From NCBI RefSeq assembly GCF_902498195.1, contig NZ_CABVIY010000006.1:1-64000 (forward strand): a stretch of 64,000 nucleotides of DNA, given 5' to 3'. Numbering within the stretch: position 1 is the first letter of the stretch; every line of letters begins with the position of its first letter. The notes under the pieces were generated by a model. The model had not been told where the DNA came from. It searched no databases and was given only the letters and a program-made list of their open reading frames with translations. A program made the translations under genes and the position numbers. The stretch is from Pseudomonas fluorescens (GTDB lineage: Bacteria > Pseudomonadota > Gammaproteobacteria > Pseudomonadales > Pseudomonadaceae). This document shows, one piece after another, positions 17,100 through 25,974 of this stretch.

Positions 17100-18416
17100 A
17101 TGTTCAATAAACGCTTGAAGCAGGAGCTGTCGGCTCTTCGCGAAGAACTTTCCAGCCTTCAGCAAGTGAAGGAAAGTCTGGAAAGCGAGATGCTGGTGCT
17201 CACCCTGGAAGCGGATGGTCGGGTGCAATCGGTCAACCAGAACTTCCTCAGCGAGATGCACTACAAGAGCCACGATTTGATCGGTCGGCACATCGAGGAC
17301 ATCGTCCCGGCTCATGTGAAAACCGATGAATTTCACCAGCGCTTCAAAGCCGCGCTGACCCGTGGCGAGCACTTCGCCGGTGCCGTGCGCCTGTTGCGCG
17401 GTACGGGTCAGGAAGCGTGGTTGCGATCAATCGTGCAGCCGGTGCGGTCGGCGGATGGCAGGATCCGTCATTTCTCGATTTTCTCCAGTGACCTGACCCG
17501 CACCATCGAGGCCTCCCGCGAACATGAAAACCTGATCGGCGCGCTGGTGCGCTCGACGGCGGTGATCGAGTTCGACCTTGGTGGCCACGTGCTGGCGGCC
17601 AACGATCGTTTTCTCTCCGGCATGGGTTACAGCCTGGCGCAGATCAAAGGCAAGCATCACCGCACCTTCTGCTTTCCGGAGGAGGCCAACAGTGCCGAAT
17701 ACCAGAATTTCTGGCGCCGTCTGAACGCAGGGGAATACGTGGCTGCCCGATTCAAGCGTATCGACAGCCATGGTCGTACAGTCTGGCTGGAAGCGACCTA
17801 CAACCCGGTGCTCGACGCCAACAACAAACTCTACAAAGTGGTGAAGTTCGCCACGGTGATCACTGATCAGGTCAATCAGGAGCAAGCCGTCGCCGAGGCG
17901 GCGAACATCGCCTACAGCACCTCCCAGCAAACCGACCAGAGTGCCCAGCGCGGTACCGCCGTGGTGACGCAGGCGGTGGATGTGATGCGCGACCTGGCCA
18001 AACACATGCAAACCGCCGGTGATGGCATCGAAGCCCTGAACGAGCAATCGCTGGTGATCGGCACCATCGTCAAGACCATCAGCGGTATCGCCGAACAAAC
18101 CAACTTGCTGGCACTCAATGCCGCCATCGAAGCGGCCCGTGCCGGTGAACAGGGACGAGGTTTCGCCGTGGTCGCCGACGAGGTCAGGCAGCTGGCCTCG
18201 CGCACCAGCCAGGCCACCGATGAGATCGTGCTGGTGGTGCGTCAAAACCAGGACATGGCCCGCAACGCCGTGGCCCTGATGACCGATGGCAAGCTCCAGG
18301 CGGAACAGGGCCTGGCGCTTGCGGCAGAAGCGGGCACGGTGATCGTCGAAATCCAGGACGGTGCGCAGAAGGTCGTGAATGCGGTGGGGCAGTTCGCCAA
18401 TCAGTTGGCAACCTGA
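17100..18416 (+). CDS. Soluble PAS-domain chemoreceptor (BdlA/Aer-like)
   Basis: A 438-residue methyl-accepting chemotaxis protein without membrane segments. A short coiled coil (1-30) is followed by PAS 1 (about 30-140), PAS 2 (about 145-265) and a short MCP signalling domain with the hairpin tip sequence EQTNLLALNAAIEAARAGEQ. This layout is that of BdlA, the P. aeruginosa biofilm-dispersion receptor, and of Aer-like redox sensors; a flavin or haem cofactor is possible but not provable here. The signalling domain is short, so it probably couples through another receptor array. Confidence 0.87.
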   Translation: MFNKRLKQELSALREELSSLQQVKESLESEMLVLTLEADGRVQSVNQNFLSEMHYKSHDLIGRHIEDIVPAHVKTDEFHQRFKAALTRGEHFAGAVRLLRGTGQEAWLRSIVQPVRSADGRIRHFSIFSSDLTRTIEASREHENLIGALVRSTAVIEFDLGGHVLAANDRFLSGMGYSLAQIKGKHHRTFCFPEEANSAEYQNFWRRLNAGEYVAARFKRIDSHGRTVWLEATYNPVLDANNKLYKVVKFATVITDQVNQEQAVAEAANIAYSTSQQTDQSAQRGTAVVTQAVDVMRDLAKHMQTAGDGIEALNEQSLVIGTIVKTISGIAEQTNLLALNAAIEAARAGEQGRGFAVVADEVRQLASRTSQATDEIVLVVRQNQDMARNAVALMTDGKLQAEQGLALAAEAGTVIVEIQDGAQKVVNAVGQFANQLAT

Positions 18417-18439
18417 GTCCAATGCTGTACCCGCTCAAC

Positions 18440-18469
18440 AAAAAAGATCGCCATCGGCGATCTTTTTAT
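18440..18469 (+). terminator. Terminator of chemoreceptor gene
   Basis: The hairpin AAAAAGATCGCC...GGCGATCTTTTT with an A-run before it and a T-run after it lies 25 bases past the stop. Confidence 0.85.
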
Positions 18470-18489
18470 TCAGCGGGAATAAAGATCCA

Positions 18490-18550
18490 TTTTTGTCCAA
18501 TAATTAATCTTCTGTAATAATTAATTATTGTTTTACGATAATTTTTCCTT
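18490..18550 (+). promoter_or_regulatory. AT-rich promoter with repeated AATAATTAAT
   Basis: A markedly AT-rich stretch in an otherwise GC-rich window. AATAATTAAT occurs at 18499 and again at 18516, and the second copy is part of a perfect 14-bp palindrome (AATAATTAATTATT, 18516-18529). It lies 60-90 bases before the DUF2975/Xre pair and is a plausible operator for the encoded Xre protein. Confidence 0.45.
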
Positions 18551-18588
18551 TAGCGTGTGCCTCACATTCAGTGTCAGGAGGCATCACC

Positions 18589-19149
18589 ATGATTTCTACC
18601 AGTCTTGCCCGTCTCAGCCAGCACATGGCGGCAGTTACGCTTGGGTTAATCGTCGTAATGCTGATGCTCAATGCGGTGCTGTGGTGTTTTCCCGCCCTGG
18701 CTTCGACGCAAGGGTGGGGGTTGGGGTTTGCGCTGACTGATCGCCAGCTTTCGGAAAGGACCGACGTGGTGGCACTGTTCTCATGGTGGCAAAGGCTTGG
18801 CGGCTGGCTGTTGTCGAGTGTACCGCTGTTGGCTTTGACCTTCGGCCTGGGGCATTTGCGTCGGCTGTTCCAGCGCTACGCCTGCGGTGAGTTTTTTTCC
18901 ATCGAGGCTGCGTTGCACATGGGCAAGGTCGGGAAGGCGGTCGCGTTGTGGGTGCTGCTCGATTTTGTGTGTGAGCCGATGCTCAGCCTCTGGGTTACGA
19001 TGAATGAGCCGCAAGGTGAACGGCTGTTTACGGTAAGCCTGACAGCAGCGACTTTTGTGGCGCTGTTCATGGCGGCGTGTATTTCGATCATCGCGCGAAT
19101 CCTGAGGCAGGCCAGCGTCGTGAACTCTGAAAACCAGACCTTCGTTTGA
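18589..19149 (+). CDS. DUF2975 membrane protein
   Basis: A 186-residue inner-membrane protein with four predicted membrane segments, starting near residues 10-30, 63-85, 110-130 and 150-170. It fits the DUF2975 family, whose members are usually encoded just before a YozG-type Xre regulator, as here. An AGGAGG site lies seven bases before the ATG, which settles the start. Function of the family is not established; the pairing suggests a membrane-linked regulatory module. Confidence 0.75.
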   Translation: MISTSLARLSQHMAAVTLGLIVVMLMLNAVLWCFPALASTQGWGLGFALTDRQLSERTDVVALFSWWQRLGGWLLSSVPLLALTFGLGHLRRLFQRYACGEFFSIEAALHMGKVGKAVALWVLLDFVCEPMLSLWVTMNEPQGERLFTVSLTAATFVALFMAACISIIARILRQASVVNSENQTFV

Positions 19150-19156
19150 GATTGTT

Positions 19157-19375
19157 ATGTCAATTGTGATTCAGCTGGACGTGATGCTTGCATTGCGCAA
19201 AGTCAAATCCAAAGACCTTGCAGCAGCCATCGGCATTACCGAAGCCAACCTTTCGCTGCTTAAACAAGGCAAGGTGAAGGGCATACGGCTGGCCACCCTG
19301 GATGCTATTTGCCAGTACCTGTGCTGCCAGCCCGGTGACCTGCTGGTCCATGTGTCTGACGTCGAGGAACAGTAG
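19157..19375 (+). CDS. Small Xre/YozG-type transcriptional regulator
   Basis: A 72-residue protein that is little more than one helix-turn-helix domain (HTH_26/YozG type). The DNA-binding unit is roughly residues 17-45 (KDLAAAIGITEANLSLLKQG), followed by the typical TLDAICQYLCCQPGDLL segment. It starts 7 bases after the DUF2975 stop, so the two are cotranscribed. It probably controls its own promoter at the AT-rich repeat upstream. Confidence 0.85.
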   Translation: MSIVIQLDVMLALRKVKSKDLAAAIGITEANLSLLKQGKVKGIRLATLDAICQYLCCQPGDLLVHVSDVEEQ

Positions 19376-19426
19376 GCGCGGTTTGTATCCCGTTACAATC
19401 GGTGATTTTCTCCAGGAGCAACATCC

Positions 19427-20026
19427 ATGAGCGTTTCCCGTCGCCGTCCGGTCCCATTGCCCAAGGCTTATCGTTTGCTTAACCACGGGCCGACCGTGCT
19501 GGTCAGTGCCGCCCATGGCGGCAAGCGCAATATCATGGCGGCGGCCTGGGCCATGCCACTGGATTTCGAACCGCCGAAAATCGCCGTGGTGCTGGACAAG
19601 TCCACCTGGACCCGGCAACTGCTGGAAGCCTCGGGCACCTTCGTGCTGAACGTTCCCTGTGCCGCGCAGGCCGATATCGTGCAAACCGTCGGTTCGACGT
19701 CCGGCCTGGAGTTGACTCGAAACCAGGGGCTCGACAAGTTCCAGGTTTATGGCTTGCCGACCTTCGATGCCGAGCTGATCGATGCGCCGATGCTCGAAGG
19801 CTGCGTTGCCTGGCTGGAATGCCGGCTGCTGCCGGAACCCGACAACCACCAGCAGTACGACCTGTTCCTGGCCGAAGTGATTGCCGCCCAGGCCGATGAG
19901 CGTGTGTTCAGCGACGGGCGTTGGCACTTCGAAGGCCAGGACGCGCTGCGCACCTTGCACCACGTCGCCGGTGGGCACTTTTTGACCATTGGCAGCCCGG
20001 TGGACGGCAAGACCTTGCAATCGTAA
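19427..20026 (+). CDS. Flavin reductase-like flavoprotein
   Basis: A 199-residue FMN-binding split-barrel protein of the flavin reductase-like/flavoredoxin family. The segment GPTVLVSAAHGGKRNIMAAAWAMPLDFEPPKIAV matches the conserved flavin-binding beginning, and LLEASGTFVLNVP is the usual continuation. It lies 60 bases before a LysE-type gene. The electron acceptor is unknown. Confidence 0.82.
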   Translation: MSVSRRRPVPLPKAYRLLNHGPTVLVSAAHGGKRNIMAAAWAMPLDFEPPKIAVVLDKSTWTRQLLEASGTFVLNVPCAAQADIVQTVGSTSGLELTRNQGLDKFQVYGLPTFDAELIDAPMLEGCVAWLECRLLPEPDNHQQYDLFLAEVIAAQADERVFSDGRWHFEGQDALRTLHHVAGGHFLTIGSPVDGKTLQS

Positions 20027-20085
20027 GGTGGCTCCCTGGCAAGATTGATCGCCTTCCCTTTTTTCAATCTGGAGGCCCCCGAGCC

Positions 20086-20724
20086 ATGGATGTGACCTAC
20101 CTGAGCTACGCCGCTCCGTTATTGTCGCTGGCACTGTTGTGGACGGTTGCGGTGGTGACCCCGGGGCCGAATTTTTTCAACATCGCGCAGCTGGCCGTCA
20201 GTCATTCCAAGCGTCACGGTGTAGTCGCCGCGCTGGGTGTGGCGACGGGCACGGTGCTTTGGGGGCTGGCGGGTGGCCTGGGCATCAAGTCCCTGTTCAG
20301 CGCCGCGCCAACGCTCTACCTGGGGTTCAAGGTCGCCGGTGGTTGTTACCTGATTTACCTGGGCCTGAAACAGTTCAAGCGCACGCCGGCGAAGGTCGCG
20401 AGCGACGGTTCGCCTGGCGATGCGGGGCGCACGTTGCTGTCGGTGTACGGCCAGGGTCTGTTGGGCAACATGACCAATCCCAAGTCCGCACTGTTCGTGG
20501 CGACCATCTTCGCCACCGCCATGCCCGCTTCTGTGCCGCCGATGTTGCTGGCGCTGGCTGTGCTGACCATGGCGAGTCTGTCCTTCTGCTGGTATTGCAG
20601 CGTCGCGCTAGTGTTTTCGAGTCGCCGGGTGGCGGGCGTCTATGACCGCTCCCGGAAATGGCTGGATCGCTTCGCTGGCAGCTGCTACCTGCTGTTCGGC
20701 GTGCATCTGGTGGCCAATCGTTGA
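20086..20724 (+). CDS. LysE/RhtB-family amino acid exporter
   Basis: A 212-residue inner-membrane protein with about six membrane helices. The signature VTPGPNFFNIAQLAVSHSKR near residues 24-43 and the GNMTNPKSALF block near 125 are typical of LysE/RhtB exporters. GGAGG ten bases before the ATG fixes the start. It lies 10 bases before ddlA on the same strand. The exported amino acid cannot be told. Confidence 0.87.
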   Translation: MDVTYLSYAAPLLSLALLWTVAVVTPGPNFFNIAQLAVSHSKRHGVVAALGVATGTVLWGLAGGLGIKSLFSAAPTLYLGFKVAGGCYLIYLGLKQFKRTPAKVASDGSPGDAGRTLLSVYGQGLLGNMTNPKSALFVATIFATAMPASVPPMLLALAVLTMASLSFCWYCSVALVFSSRRVAGVYDRSRKWLDRFAGSCYLLFGVHLVANR

Positions 20725-20734
20725 GGTGAATTGA

Positions 20735-21829
20735 ATGAGCAAACTGCGTGTAGGGATTATCTTCGGGGGGCGCTCGGCCGAGCATGAAGTGTCGTTGCAG
20801 TCGGCGAAGAACATTGTCGATGCCCTGGACCGTTCGCGCTTCGAGCCGGTGCTGATCGGGATCGACAAGCAAGGCCACTGGCACCTCAACGACCCTTCGA
20901 ATTTCCTGCTGAACCAGGAGAATCCGGCCCTGATCGCCCTCAATCAATCCAACCGGGAGTTGGCGGTCGTTCCAGGCAAGACCAGTCAGCAGTTAGTGGA
21001 AACCTCCAGTCAGGAGCTGTTGGGCCACGTGGATGTCATCTTCCCGATTGTCCACGGCACCCTCGGTGAAGACGGCTGTCTGCAAGGCTTACTGCGCATG
21101 GCTGACCTGCCGTTTGTCGGTTCCGATGTGCTCGGTTCCGCCGTGTGCATGGACAAGGACAACAGCAAGCGCCTGCTGCGGGATGCCGGGCTGGCGGTCA
21201 CGCCGTTCGTGACCCTGACCCGCAGGTCGGCGCAGCGAAGCCATTTTGCCGAAGTGGCAGGCCAGCTCGGTCTGCCATTGTTCGTCAAACCGGCGAACCA
21301 GGGTTCTTCCGTGGGTGTGAGCAAGGTCACCGACGAAGCCGGGTACACGGCGGCGGTCGAGCTGGCTCTGGGATTCGACGAAAAAGTGCTGGTCGAGTCT
21401 GCGGTCAGTGGCCGCGAAATCGAATGCGCGGTGCTCGGCAACGACGACGCCATTGCCAGCGGCTGCGGCGAGATCGTGGTGCACAGCGGCTTCTATTCCT
21501 ACGACAGCAAGTACATCGATGACAAAGCGGCTGAAGTGGTCGTGCCGGCCAACATCAGTGTCGAAGCCAGCGAGCGCATCCGTGCCATGGCGGTCGAGGC
21601 TTTCCAGGTGCTGGGATGTTCCGGGTTGGCGCGGGTGGATGTATTTCTGACCGACAGCGGCGAAGTGCTGATCAATGAAATCAACTCGCTGCCGGGATTC
21701 ACCCGCATCAGCATGTACCCGAAACTGTGGCAGGCCGCAGGAATGACCTACAGTGAACTGGTCACGCGGCTGATCGAACTGGCTTTGGAAAAACACCAGG
21801 CGCGTCGGGTGCTGAAGATCAATCGGTAG
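20735..21829 (+). CDS. ddlA: D-alanine--D-alanine ligase
   Basis: A 364-residue ATP-grasp enzyme that makes D-Ala-D-Ala for peptidoglycan. The N-terminal GRSAEHEVSLQSA, the ATP-grasp stretch PLFVKPANQGSSVGVSKV and the metal-binding end GEVLINEINSLPGFT are all present. Its length is that of E. coli DdlA; the DdlB type beside ftsQ is nearer 306. It stands away from the division cluster. Confidence 0.94.
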   Translation: MSKLRVGIIFGGRSAEHEVSLQSAKNIVDALDRSRFEPVLIGIDKQGHWHLNDPSNFLLNQENPALIALNQSNRELAVVPGKTSQQLVETSSQELLGHVDVIFPIVHGTLGEDGCLQGLLRMADLPFVGSDVLGSAVCMDKDNSKRLLRDAGLAVTPFVTLTRRSAQRSHFAEVAGQLGLPLFVKPANQGSSVGVSKVTDEAGYTAAVELALGFDEKVLVESAVSGREIECAVLGNDDAIASGCGEIVVHSGFYSYDSKYIDDKAAEVVVPANISVEASERIRAMAVEAFQVLGCSGLARVDVFLTDSGEVLINEINSLPGFTRISMYPKLWQAAGMTYSELVTRLIELALEKHQARRVLKINR

Positions 21830-21877
21830 CGGGTGCGACATTGGGTCATGCCCGCTCAGACAGAATGATGCTGTAAC

Positions 21878-21887
21878 TTGTATACAA
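21878..21887. promoter_or_regulatory. Perfect 10-bp palindrome TTGTATACAA before the Mop gene
   Basis: TTGTATACAA lies 26 bases upstream of the ATG of the molybdate-binding protein gene. Its form is like sites of the FadR subfamily of GntR regulators. No regulator gene is adjacent, so the assignment is by shape only. Confidence 0.4.
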
Positions 21888-21913
21888 AAATAACCATCAG
21901 AGGCTACAAGTTC

Positions 21914-22342
21914 ATGAAGGTCAGCGCACGTAACGTATTCAAGGGCACCATCAGCCAAGTGCAATCCGGCGCCGTCAACGCGGAAATATCCCTGAAGCTG
22001 CCCGGTGGCAATGAACTGGTGGCAGTGGTCACCATGGAAAGCGTGAAGAACCTCGGCCTGGCGGTGGGCAAAGAAGCGGTCGCGCTGGTCAAGGCGCCGT
22101 GGGTCATGCTCATGACCGACTCCAGCGACATTCGCCTCTCGGCGCGCAACTGCCTCGAAGGCAAGGTCACCAGCGTCACCGATGGCGCGGTGAACGCCGA
22201 GGTCGTGATCCAGCTCGATGGCGGCACCGAGGTCTACTCGATCGTCACCCGCGATGCCGTGGCTGAACTGGGCCTGGCGCCGGGCGTCAGTGCGACGGCG
22301 GTGATCAAGGCGTCGCATATCATTCTGGGTGTGCCGGCCTGA
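21914..22342 (+). CDS. Tandem TOBE/Mop molybdate-binding protein
   Basis: A 142-residue cytoplasmic protein made of two Mop (TOBE) domains, about 1-70 and 72-142, each starting with SARNxxxGxV/I and followed by GAVNAEV/I. Such di-Mop proteins bind molybdate or tungstate and buffer it for cofactor synthesis. No modABC or moa genes are adjacent. I start at the second ATG because it begins the Mop consensus MKVSARN; the 12 codons before it overlap the palindromic promoter element. Confidence 0.88.
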   Translation: MKVSARNVFKGTISQVQSGAVNAEISLKLPGGNELVAVVTMESVKNLGLAVGKEAVALVKAPWVMLMTDSSDIRLSARNCLEGKVTSVTDGAVNAEVVIQLDGGTEVYSIVTRDAVAELGLAPGVSATAVIKASHIILGVPA

Positions 22343-22371
22343 CTTCAATCGCCTGAAAGGTAGGCGCAACG

Positions 22372-22455
22372 GTAGGAGCTGCCGCAGGCTGCGATCTTTA
22401 GCTTTTGACTCAAGAAGCAAGATCAAAAGATCGCAGCCTGCGGCAGCTCCTACAG
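22372..22455. repeat. REP pair, family A
   Basis: GTAGGAGCTGCCGCAGGCTGCGATC and its inverse enclose about 30 bases between convergent Mop and ggt genes. Both arms carry the same change (CCGCAGG for CCGAAGG), so pairing is kept. Confidence 0.85.
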
Positions 22456-22477
22456 GGTTTTCATACCCGCGTACGAC

Positions 22478-24340
22478 TCAATCCCCCAATGCTTCCCCCT
22501 CACGTCGAGGGTCGGCTCCGCCTGTCAGCGAGGCTTTGCCCTGCGCATCCTTGACCCGGACGATCGCCTGGGTGCCGCTGGTCATGTCGATTTCGCTCAC
22601 GGGGTGACCCTTATCCTTCAAGGCCTGGATCAGTGCCGGGCTGAATTGTCCGCGTTCCAGTTCGGTCGCACCGTTGCGGCTGCCGAAGTTGGGCAGGTTG
22701 ATGGCCGACTGTGCGTCCAGGTTCCAGTCGAGCAAGCCGATGGTGGTTTTGGCCACGTATTCGATAATTTGCGAGCCGCCGGGTGAGCCGACGCTGGCAA
22801 CGAACTCGCCGCTCTGGCGATCAAAGATCAGTGTTGGCGCCATGGACGAGCGCGGGCGTTTGCCGGGTTCGACGCGGTTGGCGACTTTTTGCCCGTTCTC
22901 TTCGGGGATGAACGAAAAGTCGGTCATCTCGTTATTGAGCAGAAAACCCTGAACCATCAGGTGCGAGCCGAAGGCCGATTCAATGGTGGTGGTCATGGAC
23001 ACGGCGCCACCCTGATCATCGACGGCGACCACCTGCGAGGTGGAGATTCGCAGCGGTGAGCGATCCATCGCGTAGGCAACCTGAATGCCCGGCGGCGTAC
23101 CCGGTTGAGCCGTGCCCATGCTGCGCTGACCGATCAGGGCGGCGCGGCTGGCCAGGTAGGCCGGATCCACCAGGCCTTTCACGGGCACGGGCACAAAGTC
23201 GGTATCGGCCACGTACTGGGCGCGGTCGGCGTAGGCCAGGCGCTCGGCTTCGGAGATCAGGTGCACCGCGTCGGGGTCCGGTTCGAGGCCGGCGGGGGCC
23301 GTGCTCTTGACCGGTTTCATCGGTGCCAGGGCCAGGCGTTTATCGCGCGCCTCCAGGGCTTGCAGCGTTCCGAGGATCTGCGCCACGGCAATTCCGCCCG
23401 AGGATGGCGGCGGCATGCCACACACCTGCCAGCGTTTGTAATCGGTGCACAGCGCAGGGCGCTCCTTGGCGCTGTAGTGCTTGAGGTCGTTCAGCGACAG
23501 GCTGCCCGGGTTGGCATGGCCCTGAACCTTGGCCACGATTTCCTGGGCGATGGCGCCTTTGTACAAAGCATCCGCGCCTTCTTTGGCGATGCGCCGGAAC
23601 ACGGCGGCCAGGGCCGGGTTGTTCAGGCGTGTGCCGGTGGCCTTCGGGCTGCCGTCGGCATTCAGAAAGTACGCTGCCATGTCCGGAGAGTTGCGCAGTT
23701 TTGAATCCGAAGCGATCAGCAGATGTAGACGTGGCGAGATGGCGAAGCCTTGCTCGGCGAGTGTGATGGCTGGTTCGAACAGCTGCGCCCAGGGCAGGCG
23801 ACCGTGTCTTTGATGGGCCAGTTCAAGGGCGCGCAATACGCCCGGTGTCCCCACCGAGCGGCCACCGATCTGCGCCTGAGTGAACCCCATCGGTTGTCCG
23901 TCGGCTTGCAGGAACAGCCGCTCGGTGGCGCCGGCCGGAGCCGTTTCGCGACCGTCGTAGGTGCGCACGGCCTTGCCATCCCAAAGCACGATCAACGCGC
24001 CACCGCCGATACCCGACGACTGTGGTTCGACCAGTGTCAGCACCGCCTGCATCGCAATCGCCGCATCGATGGCCGAACCGCCGCGACGCAGCATCTCCCG
24101 CCCGGCTTCGGCCGCCAGTGGGTTGGCGGCTGCGGCCATGTGTCGTGTGGCGTGCCGGGTCTGCAGGTCGGTGCGGTAGCCGGAAGCGTTTTCCGGAGCG
24201 AGTGGCAGCGTCGAGACCGATGGCGAAGAGGGCGGCGCGTTGCAAGCGCCCAGGGTCAGCGCGGCGGCGATCAGCGACAAGGCTGACAGGCGAAAGCGGC
24301 TCAAGTGGAAGGCTGGAAACACGTTGGGCACTCTGTCCAT
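22478..24340 (-). CDS. ggt: Gamma-glutamyltransferase
   Basis: A 620-residue N-terminal-nucleophile hydrolase precursor that cleaves gamma-glutamyl bonds of glutathione in the periplasm. The autocleavage nucleophile should be T434 in STSQVVAVDD, which splits it into large and small subunits. The glycine-rich stretch GSPGGSQII of the active site is also present. The N-terminus has a hydrophobic signal ending in LGAC at 30-33, so it may be a lipoprotein, unlike E. coli Ggt. It is divergent from the DUF2817 gene. Confidence 0.92.
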   Translation of the reverse strand: MDRVPNVFPAFHLSRFRLSALSLIAAALTLGACNAPPSSPSVSTLPLAPENASGYRTDLQTRHATRHMAAAANPLAAEAGREMLRRGGSAIDAAIAMQAVLTLVEPQSSGIGGGALIVLWDGKAVRTYDGRETAPAGATERLFLQADGQPMGFTQAQIGGRSVGTPGVLRALELAHQRHGRLPWAQLFEPAITLAEQGFAISPRLHLLIASDSKLRNSPDMAAYFLNADGSPKATGTRLNNPALAAVFRRIAKEGADALYKGAIAQEIVAKVQGHANPGSLSLNDLKHYSAKERPALCTDYKRWQVCGMPPPSSGGIAVAQILGTLQALEARDKRLALAPMKPVKSTAPAGLEPDPDAVHLISEAERLAYADRAQYVADTDFVPVPVKGLVDPAYLASRAALIGQRSMGTAQPGTPPGIQVAYAMDRSPLRISTSQVVAVDDQGGAVSMTTTIESAFGSHLMVQGFLLNNEMTDFSFIPEENGQKVANRVEPGKRPRSSMAPTLIFDRQSGEFVASVGSPGGSQIIEYVAKTTIGLLDWNLDAQSAINLPNFGSRNGATELERGQFSPALIQALKDKGHPVSEIDMTSGTQAIVRVKDAQGKASLTGGADPRREGEALGD

Positions 24341-24487
24341 GGGAAATGGTCAGGGGACTGTATCGGTCACCACGCGATGGCGCAAACCGGGTCCTGCGGC
24401 AATGACGCTTTTGTCCTTCATCAATGGGCGCAATGTCTGTAGGGTCGTAGCCATCCGCCAGGCCAGAACAATCGACAAGAGGCACAC

Positions 24488-25597
24488 ATGCAGACCGAGT
24501 TTCCGACCCAGCCCAGCTATCGCTCCCAGCGCGAACAATTCCTCGCGGCGGCCACCGCTGCGGGGGCGACGCTGACCGAGTATCCACACCCGCTCAAAGG
24601 GCCGTTCGGCGAGCACTTGAGCACCGACGTGGCGGTCTTTGGCGATCCCGCCGCCAAACGACTATTGATTGCGCTGAGCGGCACCCATGGCGTCGAGGGC
24701 TTCTACGGTTCGGGTTGTCAGATCAAGTGGCTGCAGGAGTTGGGCAAGCGTTCGTTGCCGGCGGATGTCGCGGTGGTGATGATCCATGCGATCAATCCGT
24801 GGGGCATGGCGTGGTTGCGCCGGGTGAACGAAGACAACATCGACCTGAACCGCAACCACCTGGATTTCGACGGTCCTTTGCCGGACAACCAGGCCTACCA
24901 GGCGCTGCATGACATCTACGCCTGCACCCAGCTCAAAGGCCCCGAGCGTGACCGCGCGGACGCGCTGCTGGATGAACAAATCAACAAGCATGGCTGGCCG
25001 GCGGTGATGTCGATTGTCGAGGGTGGACAGCATGCGCATCCCGACGGATTGTTTTACGGCGGGCTGGCGCCGAGCTGGTCGAATCGCACCTTGCACCAGA
25101 TCATCGAGAAACACGCCGCACACGCCGACGTCGCCCTGTGCTTTGACTTGCACACCGGTGCCGGCGAGTACGGTCATCCGATGTTGCTCACCATCACCGA
25201 GTCAGCCTATCCGGCGCTGGCCGATGCCCAGGCGATCTACGGGCCATGGCTCTACACCTTGCAGACCGGTGCGCAGACGCTGAGCGAAACCGGCGTTGCA
25301 GCCACCGCGACCGGTTATACCTCGCAAGCCCTGATCGATGCGCTGCCACAGGTGCGGTTGATGCCGTTCGTCATCGAGTGCGGGACCTATCCGGGAGCGG
25401 ATGTGCATCGTCATCTGCGCGATGACCACTGGCTGCATCTGTATGGCAACCCGAGTGATGGTGTGGGCCGCGAGATCAAACTGAATCTGCTTGAGCAGTT
25501 CTATCCGGCCGATAGCGACTGGCAGGCGATGGTCTGGTTGCGAACCTGGCAGATCTGGGAGAGGGCGTTGTCGGCGCTGCCCACCATTCGCACCTGA
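24488..25597 (+). CDS. DUF2817, M14-like metallopeptidase
   Basis: A 369-residue soluble protein of the DUF2817 family, related to M14 zinc carboxypeptidases. Likely zinc ligands are the His and Glu of SGTHGVEGFYGSG (near residue 62-74) and the His of CFDLHTGAGEYGHP near 220. NEDNIDLNRNHLDF is the M14-like Asn-Arg substrate motif. No signal peptide, so it is probably cytoplasmic. The substrate is unknown. It lies divergently beside ggt, and a joint role in peptide breakdown is only a guess. Confidence 0.8.
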   Translation: MQTEFPTQPSYRSQREQFLAAATAAGATLTEYPHPLKGPFGEHLSTDVAVFGDPAAKRLLIALSGTHGVEGFYGSGCQIKWLQELGKRSLPADVAVVMIHAINPWGMAWLRRVNEDNIDLNRNHLDFDGPLPDNQAYQALHDIYACTQLKGPERDRADALLDEQINKHGWPAVMSIVEGGQHAHPDGLFYGGLAPSWSNRTLHQIIEKHAAHADVALCFDLHTGAGEYGHPMLLTITESAYPALADAQAIYGPWLYTLQTGAQTLSETGVAATATGYTSQALIDALPQVRLMPFVIECGTYPGADVHRHLRDDHWLHLYGNPSDGVGREIKLNLLEQFYPADSDWQAMVWLRTWQIWERALSALPTIRT

Positions 25598-25600
25598 TAC

Positions 25601-25703
25601 CTGTAGGCGCGAGCATGCTCGCGATGGTCGAAAGAACGCCGTGGGGCATCAGGCTGACAGCGTTATCGTTTATGACCATCGCGAGCATGCTCGCTCCTAC
25701 AGG
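25601..25703. repeat. REP-like inverted repeat, GCGAGCATGCTCGC type
   Basis: CTGTAGGCGCGAGCATGCTCGCGATGG and its inverse flank about 45 bases. The core GCGAGCATGCTCGC is itself a perfect palindrome. It occurs only once in the window and differs from both other REP families. Confidence 0.75.
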
Positions 25704-25741
25704 TAGATAACGACAATCGATGTCCAGTTTTTTCGAGGCAT

Positions 25742-25776
25742 AAAAAAACGGCCTACCTTGCGGTAAGCCGTTTTTA
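25742..25776 (-). terminator. Terminator after tRNA-Met
   Basis: On the minus strand, ACGGCTTACC, loop GCAA, GGTAGGCCGT is followed by a run of T. It begins within ten bases of the tRNA 3' end. Confidence 0.88.
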
Positions 25777-25781
25777 GTACT

Positions 25782-25858
25782 TGGTGGCTACACAGGGACT
25801 TGAACCCCGGACCCCAGCATTATGAATGCTATGCTCTAACCAACTGAGCTATGTAGCC
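25782..25858 (-). tRNA. tRNA-Met (CAT), elongator
   Basis: A 77-base tRNA with genome-encoded CCA. Acceptor strands GGCTACA and TGTAGCC pair; the anticodon loop is TTCATAA with anticodon CAT; the T-loop is GTTCAAG. It matches elongator tRNA-Met (metT type) and lacks the features of initiator tRNA or of the lysidine-modified tRNA-Ile2. Confidence 0.93.
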
Positions 25859-25974
25859 AAGTGGCGCGCATTATTCACCGGTAATGCAGATGCGTCAAGC
25901 GTAAATTCAAAATATTTCTCTACACTTTCAACCGCTTATCCTCCGTGGCCAGAAAAACCGCCCGGAGGAGGGCG

